Counted from the first letter of the stretch, positions 33,589 to 41,579 are shown. The stretch: DNA of 64,000 nt from Pseudomonas sp. ICMP 561 (GCF_002699985.1 NZ_LKBT01000023.1:124001-188000); one strand, 5' to 3'. Translations and numbers: made by a program. Notes: generated by a model not told the origin, from the letters alone.

Positions 33589-34751
33589 GGCAGCAAGCAC
33601 CGATAAAGCGTTTCGATGTCGGTCAGGCTCAGGGCCTTGGGATTGTTAGCCATCAAACGGGTGACTTTTGATGCGGCTATCGCCATGTCTGCCAGATGCT
33701 CCTCGCCGACGCCAAACTCGCGCAGGTCTTGAGGAATGTTCAGGGTGGAGGTCCATTGGCGGATCTGCTGAATCAGCTTATGCGCGGCGATTTCATCGCT
33801 GTCCTGTTGCTCTGCAACACCGCAGACACAGGCGGCGCGTTTCAAACGATCTGCGCAACTGTCCAGATTGAAGGCCATTACATGCGGTAGCAGCATGGCG
33901 TTGGCCACGCCATGAGTGACATGAAACTTGCCGCCCAACGGATAGGCCATGGCATGCACGGCCGCTGTGCCTGCTGCGGTCAGGGCCAGGCCGCCATACA
34001 TCGAACCGAGCAACATATCGCCGCGTGCCCGAACCGAATCCGGTTGCTGATAGGCCTCAACGATGCTGCCCGCGATCAGACGCATGGATTCCAGCGCGAA
34101 GGCATCGCTGATCGGGTTGGCCTTGGTGGAGATAAACGATTCCAGGGAATGCACGAAGGCATCCATCCCGGTCGCAGCGGTGATGCTACGTGGCAGGCTG
34201 ATCGTCAGCAGTGGATCGAGGATCACCAGCGTGGGCAGCAAGTGACGGCTGACCACACCGATTTTAAGCTCTTCGTCGGGCAGGGTGACGATGGCGTTGG
34301 GTGTCACTTCCGAGCCGGTGCCCGAAGTGGTTGGTACCAGCACCATGGGCTTGCCGGGATGGCTGACTTTGTCGACACCCAGCAAATCGCGCAGCGGCGT
34401 GTCGTTGGTCAGCATCACCGAAAACAGCTTGGCTGCGTCCAGCACGCTGCCGCCGCCAATGGCGATCAATGCGTCGGGTGCGTGAGGTGCAACGTCTTCA
34501 CGAAAGACGCGCTCTATGTTTTCCAGGGTCGGTTCGATTTCGACGTTGTCGATCATGTGCACGGCAATGCCGGCGGCATTCAGCTGTGCGCTGACTTTCT
34601 CCGTGACGCCCAGGTTATGCATGGCGTTTTGCGTGACCAGCACGACATTGCGTAGTGGGGTATCGAGCAGCGGCAGTTTTTCACTCAGTTGCTCAAGGCT
34701 GCCAGGGCCGTGAATGACGTGTTTGACAGTTTGGAAATGGTAAGTCGACAT
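33585..34751 (-). CDS. Iron-containing alcohol dehydrogenase
   Basis: A 388-residue group III dehydrogenase. The NAD-binding GGGSVLDAAK is at about residues 97-106, and GMDAFVHSLESFIS plus PLGGKFHVTHGVANAMLLPH carry the Asp/His metal ligands. ATG 34751 has AGGAG eight bases upstream; the longer frame is not used. Its stop overlaps the kinase start. In this operon it probably oxidises a hydroxyl of the substrate or reduces an aldehyde released by the aldolase-like enzyme. Confidence 0.9.
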   Translation of the reverse strand: MSTYHFQTVKHVIHGPGSLEQLSEKLPLLDTPLRNVVLVTQNAMHNLGVTEKVSAQLNAAGIAVHMIDNVEIEPTLENIERVFREDVAPHAPDALIAIGGGSVLDAAKLFSVMLTNDTPLRDLLGVDKVSHPGKPMVLVPTTSGTGSEVTPNAIVTLPDEELKIGVVSRHLLPTLVILDPLLTISLPRSITAATGMDAFVHSLESFISTKANPISDAFALESMRLIAGSIVEAYQQPDSVRARGDMLLGSMYGGLALTAAGTAAVHAMAYPLGGKFHVTHGVANAMLLPHVMAFNLDSCADRLKRAACVCGVAEQQDSDEIAAHKLIQQIRQWTSTLNIPQDLREFGVGEEHLADMAIAASKVTRLMANNPKALSLTDIETLYRCLLP

Positions 34752-34770
34752 CAGCGCATCTCCTGGCGAG

Positions 34771-35643
34771 TCAGCGGTAAACCGCGAGCAGGGTTTCCAG
34801 TTTTTGCACGGCGGCAGCATCCAGCGGCTGCACGGGGGCGCGACAAGGTCCGACCGGGAGATTGAGCAGCTCGGTGGCTTTTTTCAGCACAACGGGCATG
34901 GTGCCCATGGCGAAGGCGTCGCGCAGTGGGCGCAAGGCTTCCTGAGCAACCCTTGCAGCGTCGTGATTACCGGCCTGAAAGTGGTTCCAGATCGACATGA
35001 CCAGATCCGGCACTGCATTGGCGGTCGCGGCAATCGCGCCATCGCCACCGGCCAGCAGATTCCAGTAGATCAGTGAGTCAGTACCGGCAAAGACCGCAAA
35101 GTCGTCGCTGCGGTATTTCATCATCTGTACCAGAGCGTCGAAGTTACCGGCGCTGTCCTTGATGCCTTTGATCATCGGGTGTTGATGCAGGGCGGTGACG
35201 GCGCCAATGCCGATGGACATGCCGGTCTTGGCCGGAATGTTGTACATCATCAGGGGCAGGCTCGACGCGTCGGCGATGGTTTCGTAATGCTTGATCAGCT
35301 CGCTCTGGCTGATGGCGTTGAAGTAAGGCGTGATGACGGAAAGGGCGTCTGCGCCGAGGTCCGTCACTTTTTTGTTCATTTCAATCACTTCGCGGGTGGC
35401 GAAAGCGCCGGTGCCGATCACAACCGGCACTCGACCTGCCGCTGCCTCAACGGTGACGCGGGCGATTTCCAGCTTTTCAGCTTCTGATAGCGTGAAGAAC
35501 TCGCCATTGGTGCCGAGCACAAAAAGCCCATGTACCCCAGCTTGAATGAGGTTTTCGACGAGAGCGCGGAGGGCGTGATGGTCAACCTGCTGATCAGCGG
35601 TGAAAGGCGTGACCAAGGCTGGAATAATGCCGCGAAATTGCAT
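34771..35643 (-). CDS. DHDPS/NAL-family lyase of the catabolic operon
   Basis: A 290-residue class I aldolase-type protein. The Schiff-base lysine is in GIKDSAGN (about 165), the catalytic tyrosine in MMYNIPAKTG (about 137), and GTNGEFFTLS binds the pyruvate carboxylate near residue 45. Members include dihydrodipicolinate synthase, N-acetylneuraminate lyase and keto-deoxy sugar acid aldolases. The setting favours a keto-acid aldolase or dehydratase over lysine synthesis. First gene of the operon. Confidence 0.88.
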   Translation of the reverse strand: MQFRGIIPALVTPFTADQQVDHHALRALVENLIQAGVHGLFVLGTNGEFFTLSEAEKLEIARVTVEAAAGRVPVVIGTGAFATREVIEMNKKVTDLGADALSVITPYFNAISQSELIKHYETIADASSLPLMMYNIPAKTGMSIGIGAVTALHQHPMIKGIKDSAGNFDALVQMMKYRSDDFAVFAGTDSLIYWNLLAGGDGAIAATANAVPDLVMSIWNHFQAGNHDAARVAQEALRPLRDAFAMGTMPVVLKKATELLNLPVGPCRAPVQPLDAAAVQKLETLLAVYR

Positions 35644-35685
35644 GGTGGGATTCTCGTTTTATTCTTAGTGAGATCCACAATGATT

Positions 35686-35746
35686 AAAACGATCATAAAA
35701 TGCAAGCTATTTTGATCGTTTCATTCATTCGTGATTGAAACGATCA
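35686..35746. promoter_or_regulatory. Three AAACGATCA boxes, candidate DeoR operator
   Basis: AAAACGATCA at 35686-35695, its inverted copy TGATCGTTTC at 35713-35722, and GAAACGATCA at 35737-35746. They lie 43-103 bases upstream of the operon's first gene, the correct place to repress it. Spacing between neighbouring box centres is about 24-27 bases. Binding by the operon's DeoR protein is inferred. The boxes are also upstream of the DUF2242 gene on the other strand. Confidence 0.6.
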
Positions 35747-35904
35747 TTTCTTTGGCGTCGTGCCACTATCTTGAAAGGTCGTGACGTGGCGGTTTGTAAC
35801 AAGATCCTTTCCATCTGCGCGTTGATCCTGCGCGTGCCTTGTTGCAGACTTACCGACGTTTTCCAGTCCGCCGTCTTGCGGACCGTTTCTACCCAGGATC
35901 CTTG

Positions 35905-36705
35905 ATGCCTAACTTAGTTAACTTTCGTACCGCATGCTGCGCCGTTGCCTTGTTGGCAATCGCGGGCTGTTCCTCGAAAAAAACCGCAGTCTACGAGCAC
36001 GAGAATTTTGACGACGCGGGGACGTTTTCGAGGACTTACCCGGTCAGTGATTCAGCCTCCTGCGAAGCGGCGCGTCGCGCCTTGCTGAGCCAGGGCTACA
36101 TCATCACCAGCAGTGACCCGAAGATGATCAGCGGCAACAAGAGTTTCCAGCAAACCGGCGAGACTCACATGCAGATCAGCTTCAATGTGGTTTGTGCTGC
36201 TGATGACGCCACGGACAAGAGCTCGACTGTATTTGCCAATGCCCTGCAGGATCGCTACGCGCTGAAGAAAACCAACAACTCTGCCAGCCTGGGTGTTGGC
36301 GTTCTGGGTTCGGTGTCGATGCCGATTGGTTCCACTGACGATTCGATGGTCAAGGTCGCGAGCGAGACGGTTGCTTCGGACAAGTTCTACGATCGCTTCT
36401 TTACGCTGGTGGACAACTTCATGCCGCCTGAAGTGAAGAAAGTCGCCAACATCAAAGAAACCCCGAAAGCTGCGCTGGGCGTGCCTGAGCAAACGGTGCC
36501 TGCGCCGAAACCGGCAGCATTGGTTGAGCCAGCACCTGCTGCCGCTCCCGCCCCGGTAGCAGAGCCCACACCTGCGCCTGCAGTTGAATCCAGTCAGCCA
36601 GTGCCTGCACCGGCAGCGCCAGCAGAGTCGATTCAGGCTGAACCGGCACCTGCTCCTGCGGAGGAAGCCCCGCAAGCCGAGCCGGAAGTCGCTCCAGCGC
36701 AATAA
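35905..36705 (+). CDS. DUF2242 lipoprotein
   Basis: A 266-residue lipoprotein. The signal peptide ends in the lipobox IAGC (Cys about residue 19). The DUF2242 core follows (YEHENFDDAGTFSRTYPVSD, then EAARRALLSQGYIITSSDPK), then a Pro/Ala/Glu-rich tail of about 75 residues in the periplasm. The start is ATG 35905; the longer frame from 35839 lacks a signal peptide. Function unknown. It is divergent from the catabolic operon. Confidence 0.88.
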   Translation: MPNLVNFRTACCAVALLAIAGCSSKKTAVYEHENFDDAGTFSRTYPVSDSASCEAARRALLSQGYIITSSDPKMISGNKSFQQTGETHMQISFNVVCAADDATDKSSTVFANALQDRYALKKTNNSASLGVGVLGSVSMPIGSTDDSMVKVASETVASDKFYDRFFTLVDNFMPPEVKKVANIKETPKAALGVPEQTVPAPKPAALVEPAPAAAPAPVAEPTPAPAVESSQPVPAPAAPAESIQAEPAPAPAEEAPQAEPEVAPAQ

Positions 36706-36718
36706 CCATGAGGTGCGT

Positions 36719-37157
36719 CACCGGTAGGAGCGAACTTGTTCGCGAGACGATGGACCTGTGTAAGCAAGCTTGTCCTCTCGCGAACAAGTTCGCTCCTACC
36801 AGGATCATTGCCTTGGCCCAAAAACAGCTATGCGCCGGGTAGCAAATTCTCGACCATCCGCCTCACCCTATAACCCAGAGATGCGCCGCCTCACCGGTAG
36901 GAGCGAACTTGTTCGCGAGACGATGGACCTGTGTACGCAGGCTTGTCCTCTCGCGAACAAGTTCGCTCCTACCGGGATCATTGCCTTGGCCCAAAAATAG
37001 CTATGCGCCGGGCAGCCAATTCCCGACCATCCGCCTCACCCTATAACCCAGAGATGCGCCGCGTCACCGGTAGGAGCGAACTTGTTCGCGAGACGATGGA
37101 CCTGTGTACGCAGGCTTGTCCTCTCGCGAACAAGTTCGCTCCTACCGGGATCATTGT
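36719..37157. repeat. Tandem array of three 173-bp REPIN units
   Basis: CACCGGTAGGAGCGAACTTG recurs at 36719, 36892 and 37065, so the unit is 173 bases. Each holds a REPIN (GAACTTGTTCGCGAGAC and its inverted arm) and a spacer. The third copy runs into the 3' end of ilvA. The spacers of copies 1 and 2 include a degenerate match to the last eight codons of ilvA (see findings). Confidence 0.85.
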
Positions 37158-37158
37158 A

Positions 37159-38682
37159 TTAGCCCAGAAATAACTTATACGCCGGATTCTTGCTCTCATC
37201 CCAATACGGGTAGCCAATCTCGGCCAGTGCCGCCGGGACCAGATGCCGTTCATCCTCTGGCACCACCAGCCCCGCGACCACACGGCCATCCGCCGCGCCA
37301 TGGTTGCGGTAATGGAACATTGAAATCGTCCACTGCCCGCCCAGCTTGTTGAGGAAGTTGAACAGCGCGCCCGGGCGTTCCGGGAATTCGAAGCGGAATA
37401 CCACTTCGTCGCTGACCCGCTCGGCATGCCCGCCGACCATGTGCCGAATGTGCAGCTTCGCCAGTTCGTTGTCGGTCAGGTCAATCACCGGGAAACCCTG
37501 CTCGGTGAGGCTGGTGATCAGATCTTTCCGTGGGTCGGTATAGGGATGCGTCTGCACACCGACGAAAATGTGCGCCTCGCGGTCGGTGTGGTAACGGTAG
37601 TTGAATTCGGTGATCTGGCGCTTGCCGATGGCCTCGCAGAACGCCTTGAAGCTGCCCGGTTGCTCGGGAATGGTCACGGCGATGATGGCTTCGCGGCCTT
37701 CACCCAGTTCGGCGCGCTCGGCTACGTGACGCAAACGGTCGAAGTTGACGTTGGCACCCGAGTCGATGGCGACAAATGTCTGGCCGCTGACGGCTTCCTG
37801 CTCGACATACTTTTTGATCCCCGCCACCGCCAGGGCCCCTGACGGCTCGGTGATCGAGCGGGTGTCGTCGTAAATGTCCTTGATCGCCGCGCAGATTTCA
37901 TCGGTGCTGACCGTGATCACTTCGTCGACGTAATGCCTGCAGATGTCGAACGTGTACTCACCAATTTGCGCCACCGCCACGCCGTCCGCGAACAACCCCA
38001 CCTGCTGCAGCACAACGCGTTCGCCGTACGCCATGGCTTGCTGCAGGCAGTTGGAATCATCCGGCTCGACACCGATGACCTTGATCTCCGGCCGCAGGTA
38101 TTTCACGTAAGCCGCGATACCGGCGATCAAACCACCGCCGCCCACCGGGACGAAAATCGCGTCCAGTGGCCCCTGATGCTGGCGCAGAATCTCCATGGCC
38201 ACGGTGCCTTGCCCGGCAATCGTGTCGGGGTCGTCATAGGGATGGATGTAAACGAAGCCCATTTCTTCGACGAGTTTCAGCGAATGAGCCAGTGCCTCAG
38301 GGAAGGAATCGCCGTGCAGTACCACTTTACCGCCCCGGGAACGCACGCCTTCGACCTTGATTTCAGGCGTGGTCTTGGGCATCACGATAGTCGCTTCAAC
38401 GCCCAGGGTTTTCGCCGCCAGTGCCAGACCTTGCGCGTGGTTGCCTGCCGACGCTGTCACTACGCCACGGGCCAGCTCTTCCGGGCTTAGCTGCGCCAGC
38501 TTGTTATACGCGCCACGAATCTTGAACGAGAACACCGGCTGCAAGTCTTCGCGCTTGAGCAGCACCTGATTGCCAAGCCTTTCGGACAACTGACGGGCGC
38601 CCTGCAAGGGGGTTTCCACGGCCACGTCGTAGACGCGAGAGTTGAGGATTTTACGGGCGTAGTGATTGAGCAGGTCAGTCAT
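37159..38682 (-). CDS. ilvA: Biosynthetic threonine dehydratase
   Basis: First step to isoleucine: threonine to 2-oxobutanoate. 507 residues with a PLP domain (LKREDLQPVFSFKIRGAYNK carries the PLP lysine at about residue 54; SAGNHAQGLA at about 80) and two C-terminal ACT-like regulatory domains (EQPGSFKAFCEAIG near 330, ERPGALFNFLNKLG near 425) for isoleucine feedback. AAGGGG precedes ATG 38682. The ATG overlaps the stop of a 25-residue upstream ORF, and an isoleucine-rich attenuator lies before that. Confidence 0.96.
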   Translation of the reverse strand: MTDLLNHYARKILNSRVYDVAVETPLQGARQLSERLGNQVLLKREDLQPVFSFKIRGAYNKLAQLSPEELARGVVTASAGNHAQGLALAAKTLGVEATIVMPKTTPEIKVEGVRSRGGKVVLHGDSFPEALAHSLKLVEEMGFVYIHPYDDPDTIAGQGTVAMEILRQHQGPLDAIFVPVGGGGLIAGIAAYVKYLRPEIKVIGVEPDDSNCLQQAMAYGERVVLQQVGLFADGVAVAQIGEYTFDICRHYVDEVITVSTDEICAAIKDIYDDTRSITEPSGALAVAGIKKYVEQEAVSGQTFVAIDSGANVNFDRLRHVAERAELGEGREAIIAVTIPEQPGSFKAFCEAIGKRQITEFNYRYHTDREAHIFVGVQTHPYTDPRKDLITSLTEQGFPVIDLTDNELAKLHIRHMVGGHAERVSDEVVFRFEFPERPGALFNFLNKLGGQWTISMFHYRNHGAADGRVVAGLVVPEDERHLVPAALAEIGYPYWDESKNPAYKLFLG

Positions 38683-38756
38683 CGCGTCGGCCCCTTGTGA
38701 TGGAGGGCGATGCGCTGAGCCTGAGAAGCGAAGAGGGCGGTTTGAATGCTGATCAT
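38679..38756 (-). CDS. Small upstream ORF overlapping ilvA
   Basis: A 25-residue frame begins at ATG 38756 with a strong ribosome site (GGGAG six bases before) and stops at TGA 38679-38681, which overlaps the ilvA ATG. The peptide starts MISIQTALFASQAQ. It lies between the attenuator terminator and ilvA. The site and overlap suggest real translation coupled to ilvA; no similarity is known. Confidence 0.55.
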   Translation of the reverse strand: MISIQTALFASQAQRIALHHKGPTR

Positions 38757-38793
38757 GTCTGACTCCCGGTTTGCTTTTTTAGCCCAGGAGACA

Positions 38794-38820
38794 AGAAAAA
38801 CCCGCCTCTTGGGCGGGTTG
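38794..38820 (-). terminator. Attenuator terminator of ilvA
   Basis: On the minus strand AACCCGCC (38812-38819) pairs with GGCGGGTT (38799-38806), followed by T residues (38796-38800). It lies 15 bases after the leader peptide stop. Its 5' arm can instead pair with GGCGGGTT in the leader (38837-38844). Confidence 0.88.
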
Positions 38821-38834
38821 GGTGCACGCGTCGG

Positions 38835-38900
38835 CTAACCCGCCATGACTGGAATGGCGGTAATAATAATCTGGCCGGCGAAATGCTTGGTTACGTTCAT
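38835..38900 (-). CDS. ilvA leader peptide (isoleucine-rich)
   Basis: A 21-residue peptide from ATG 38900 to TAG 38835-38837. It has three consecutive ATT isoleucine codons (38862-38870) followed by a fourth (38853-38855), with valine and threonine codons; the segment reads GQIIITAIPVMAG. The Ile codons lie just before hairpin segment 1 of the attenuator, so ribosome stalling on low Ile-tRNA would favour antitermination. Confidence 0.85.
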   Translation of the reverse strand: MNVTKHFAGQIIITAIPVMAG

Positions 38901-38909
38901 GGCTTGAAG

Positions 38910-38937
38910 ACTATTGCGTATGCTCCGATCAAGTCAA
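38910..38937 (-). promoter_or_regulatory. Possible ilvA promoter
   Basis: TTGACT (38932-38937, minus strand) with AATAGT at 38910-38915 after 16 bases. The -10 is weak. It would start transcription only a few bases before the leader ATG, so the leader mRNA would be nearly leaderless. Confidence 0.4.
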
Positions 38938-38953
38938 GGCCTGCAATATCTGT

Positions 38954-39045
38954 CGTAGGACCGGCTTCAGCCGGGAAGAGGCCCGTACAGCCACTACATC
39001 TTCATTGTTATAAATACCGCTCTCCCGGCTAAAGCCGGTCCTACG
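38954..39045. repeat. REPIN, GTAGGACCGGCTT type
   Basis: CGTAGGACCGGCTTCAGCCG at 38954 with the inverted arm ending at 39045. A second REP family in this genome, also at 49648 and 60451. Confidence 0.85.
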
Positions 39046-39189
39046 GGAATGGTTGTACCTTCTAAATTACGTCTGCCGAGCCTCGTATCTTTAATGATGA
39101 AGTCATTTTTCCTTCACCTTGGCACTTTATGGTGAGGGCAGTGGTCAGTGAATGACGTCATTTAAAGAACAGCCAAGAGGGCACGCGTT

Positions 39190-39276
39190 ATGGACGACTA
39201 TCAAGAAGAACTGCTGGAATACAAAGCGTTTGAACTAGATCCGCCAGAGCCAGCGGATGATGCGACTGAGTTGTGA
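39190..39276 (+). CDS. 28-residue acidic small protein
   Basis: ATG 39190 to TGA 39274-39276; begins MDDYQEELLEYKAFELDPPE and is strongly acidic. GAGGG lies about eight bases upstream. It is set between two REPINs and stands alone. A very similar short acidic frame occurs, as I recall, in other pseudomonads, but function is unknown. Confidence 0.6.
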   Translation: MDDYQEELLEYKAFELDPPEPADDATEL

Positions 39277-39298
39277 GTGTTTGAGCAGACTTCTTTTC

Positions 39299-39373
39299 TG
39301 TAGGAGCTGCCGAAGGCTGCGAAAGCAAATTTCCTGACATACTGCTATCGCAGCCTTCGGCAGCTCCTACAGG
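39299..39373. repeat. REPIN, CTGCCGAAGGCTGC type
   Basis: TGTAGGAGCTGCCGAAGGCT at 39299 with its inverted arm ending at 39373, next to the AraC gene. Confidence 0.82.
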
Positions 39374-39396
39374 TCAGTATTTGCCGGGCGGATTAT

Positions 39397-40443
39397 TCAA
39401 CCCTGTCCACGCTGGCTACGCCGAAATTCGCCAGGCGTCTGGCTGGTCCAGCGTTTGAAAGCCCGTTGAAAGGCTTCTGCGGAAGCAAATCCCAACAAGT
39501 AAGCGATTTCACCGAATGCCAGATCGGTGTCGCGTATATACGTCATCGCCAGATCGCGCCGCGTATCGTTGAGGATAGTGCGAAAGCCTGTGCCTTCGTC
39601 GGCCAGTTTGCGGCGTAAAGTCCAGGCGGGCAGTTTCAGTCTGGCAGCAATTTCTTCCAGATTTGGTTCCCTTCCCCCATTGAGCAAAGGCCCGAGCAGA
39701 CGGGTGATGCGCTCTCGCAAGCTGCGGGTGCGGGTCAGTTGCTCAAGTTCTTTTTCACACAGCTGCAGCAGATGGGTCCAGGTACTGGGGCAATGCTGCG
39801 GGTTGCGCAGGCTCAACGTGTGCTGGTTCAGACGCAGCTGATTGGTGGCGGCGGCAAAGGTAATGGGCTGTGCGCTCAGGTCGGCATATTCGGTGGCATA
39901 GTCGGGCGCATCAAACTCAATCTCGATCTTTTCCGCTCGCACTTCAGTTTCGCTAAGGCTGGACAGTTGCTGCAGCCAGCTGGCGATGATCGAGTCCACC
40001 ACGAAGCGGTTATAGCCGTTGTACGGGCTGATCGAATAGAACCGCAACCAGGCACCTTCTGCGTCTTCGTGAAAGCTCGACTGGCCGCGATAATTGGAAC
40101 CGTACAGCGCCTCAAAGCGGATCAGCGTGCGAGCGGCCTCGCGGACGTTAGGGGCTTGCGCCGCGGTCACACCTGCCAGACCGCACTGGCTGATATGGCT
40201 TGAACGGCCCATGCGCAAACCAAGGCCAGGCTGCCCGGTGAGTTGAATCGCGGCATGACCCAGGCGCATATAACGTGGAATGGACAAACGCGCCCCGGCT
40301 TCGGCCAGCCTTGCCTGATCCAGGCCGTACTGCTCCAGCAACGGTTGCGGATCCTGCCCGAAACTGCGCACCGCATTGGCCAGGCTGTGAACAAACCCCA
40401 CCGACAGATCACCAAGACGAGTGGGCGATGGGGTCATGCTCAT
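39397..40443 (-). CDS. AraC family regulator (OruR/ArgR-like)
   Basis: A 348-residue AraC protein with the N-terminal arabinose-binding-like domain of this subgroup (SIPRYMRLGHAAI, ALYGSNYRG) and a C-terminal double helix-turn-helix ending FASAEAFQRAFKRWTSQTPG (about 315-335). Its ATG overlaps the stop of the nitrilase-like gene (ATGA), so the two are coupled. ATG 40437 is an alternative start. Target unknown, perhaps its own operon. Confidence 0.88.
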   Translation of the reverse strand: MSMTPSPTRLGDLSVGFVHSLANAVRSFGQDPQPLLEQYGLDQARLAEAGARLSIPRYMRLGHAAIQLTGQPGLGLRMGRSSHISQCGLAGVTAAQAPNVREAARTLIRFEALYGSNYRGQSSFHEDAEGAWLRFYSISPYNGYNRFVVDSIIASWLQQLSSLSETEVRAEKIEIEFDAPDYATEYADLSAQPITFAAATNQLRLNQHTLSLRNPQHCPSTWTHLLQLCEKELEQLTRTRSLRERITRLLGPLLNGGREPNLEEIAARLKLPAWTLRRKLADEGTGFRTILNDTRRDLAMTYIRDTDLAFGEIAYLLGFASAEAFQRAFKRWTSQTPGEFRRSQRGQG

Positions 40444-41579
40444 AACCAGATATTAATCAGGCGTGCGCCCAGGTGGGCCTTGTCATCCGGCGATGGCTCG
40501 ACGATGTGCTGGCCATCGCGGCTGGCGAAGCTGTGTCCCGAGCTGCCTTGATCCCATAGCTGACCGCGCATGAACACACTGACTCCGGCTTTGGCGGTGC
40601 TGAGCGGTGCATGACTGGTCAGGGTCAGACGCTGCCACGCTTCACCCTCGGTGATATTGCCGGTGTTCAGCCCTGTTGCGCCGATCAGGTCCGGGGTGCG
40701 ATAGCCGCGCCACGGGCTGGCCCAGTGGCCGGTGCCAATGACAAAGGCGGGCACTGCAATCAGCTCGACGCCCAGTTTATTCAGGCTGGCGTAATTGCCG
40801 GGGTACCAGCTGTCGCTGCCAATCAATATGCCCAGCTTTCCAGCGGGAGTGTCGAGTACATTCAGGTCAGTGGCCGGGTGCACGTAGCGGCGTTGATAAG
40901 CCATCGGGAACAACTGCCGTTGCGGCTGACCGAGGGGTTGGCCGTCGCTGCCGAACGTCACGCTGCTGTTATAGAGCGGGCCGCTGCCGAGCTTCAGTTT
41001 CCCGTTGTCGATGGCCGGCTCAGGCAGCACGATGGAGCCTGCGACCAGCGTGACGCCAAACTCTTTGGCCAGACCGCCGAACAGCGTTTGATACTGCTCG
41101 GCCATACCGGGGGCTTTCATGCGCAAGTGGGCGTCGTCGAGCCGACTGTCACCTTTGGCACCAAGCAGTGCACCGAGGAATTTCAGCGGATTGCTGAGGG
41201 ATATCCAGGTCAGCGCTTCGTCCATGCTGGCGGCCTGGTAAACCTCGTTTTTCTCACCACTGGCAACCAGCCAGGTGCCCACATGTTCGGGCAGCACGAC
41301 GATGGTTCGGCTGTTGATCAAACCCTGCTCGCGAGCCTGTTGCAGATAGGCTGCAAGTTTGCGATGCAGGCGCTGGATACTTTGATAATCGGCGGGGAAC
41401 AGTTCCGGCTGAATGCCGAGCAGATTGCCGCGCTCACTGGGTTGGCCTTCGTCGACCACGAGTTTGATTCGCAGGTCGGACAAGTAGTGTCCCACAGGAC
41501 GCTGCTCGGTCCAGAAGCCGTAGCCGACAAGCGCAGCCGTGAGTACGAAGCCAATGGCAATAGTGAAAAATGTACGCAT
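40440..41579 (-). CDS. Nitrilase-fold protein without catalytic cysteine
   Basis: A 379-residue protein with an N-terminal membrane anchor (residues 5-22) and a carbon-nitrogen hydrolase fold. The glutamate is present (VLPEHVGTW, about 98), but where the family has ICxD the protein reads GILIGSDSWYPG (about 249-260): Cys is Gly. No clear catalytic lysine is seen (PQRQLFPMAY). It is coupled to an AraC gene. Probably a non-enzymatic or altered member facing the periplasm. Confidence 0.75.
   Translation of the reverse strand: MRTFFTIAIGFVLTAALVGYGFWTEQRPVGHYLSDLRIKLVVDEGQPSERGNLLGIQPELFPADYQSIQRLHRKLAAYLQQAREQGLINSRTIVVLPEHVGTWLVASGEKNEVYQAASMDEALTWISLSNPLKFLGALLGAKGDSRLDDAHLRMKAPGMAEQYQTLFGGLAKEFGVTLVAGSIVLPEPAIDNGKLKLGSGPLYNSSVTFGSDGQPLGQPQRQLFPMAYQRRYVHPATDLNVLDTPAGKLGILIGSDSWYPGNYASLNKLGVELIAVPAFVIGTGHWASPWRGYRTPDLIGATGLNTGNITEGEAWQRLTLTSHAPLSTAKAGVSVFMRGQLWDQGSSGHSFASRDGQHIVEPSPDDKAHLGARLINIWL

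Noticed and set aside
36717..37157. CRISPR array
   Set aside because: Three regular repeats were considered, but the unit is a 173-base REPIN duplication without short spacers and no cas genes are present.
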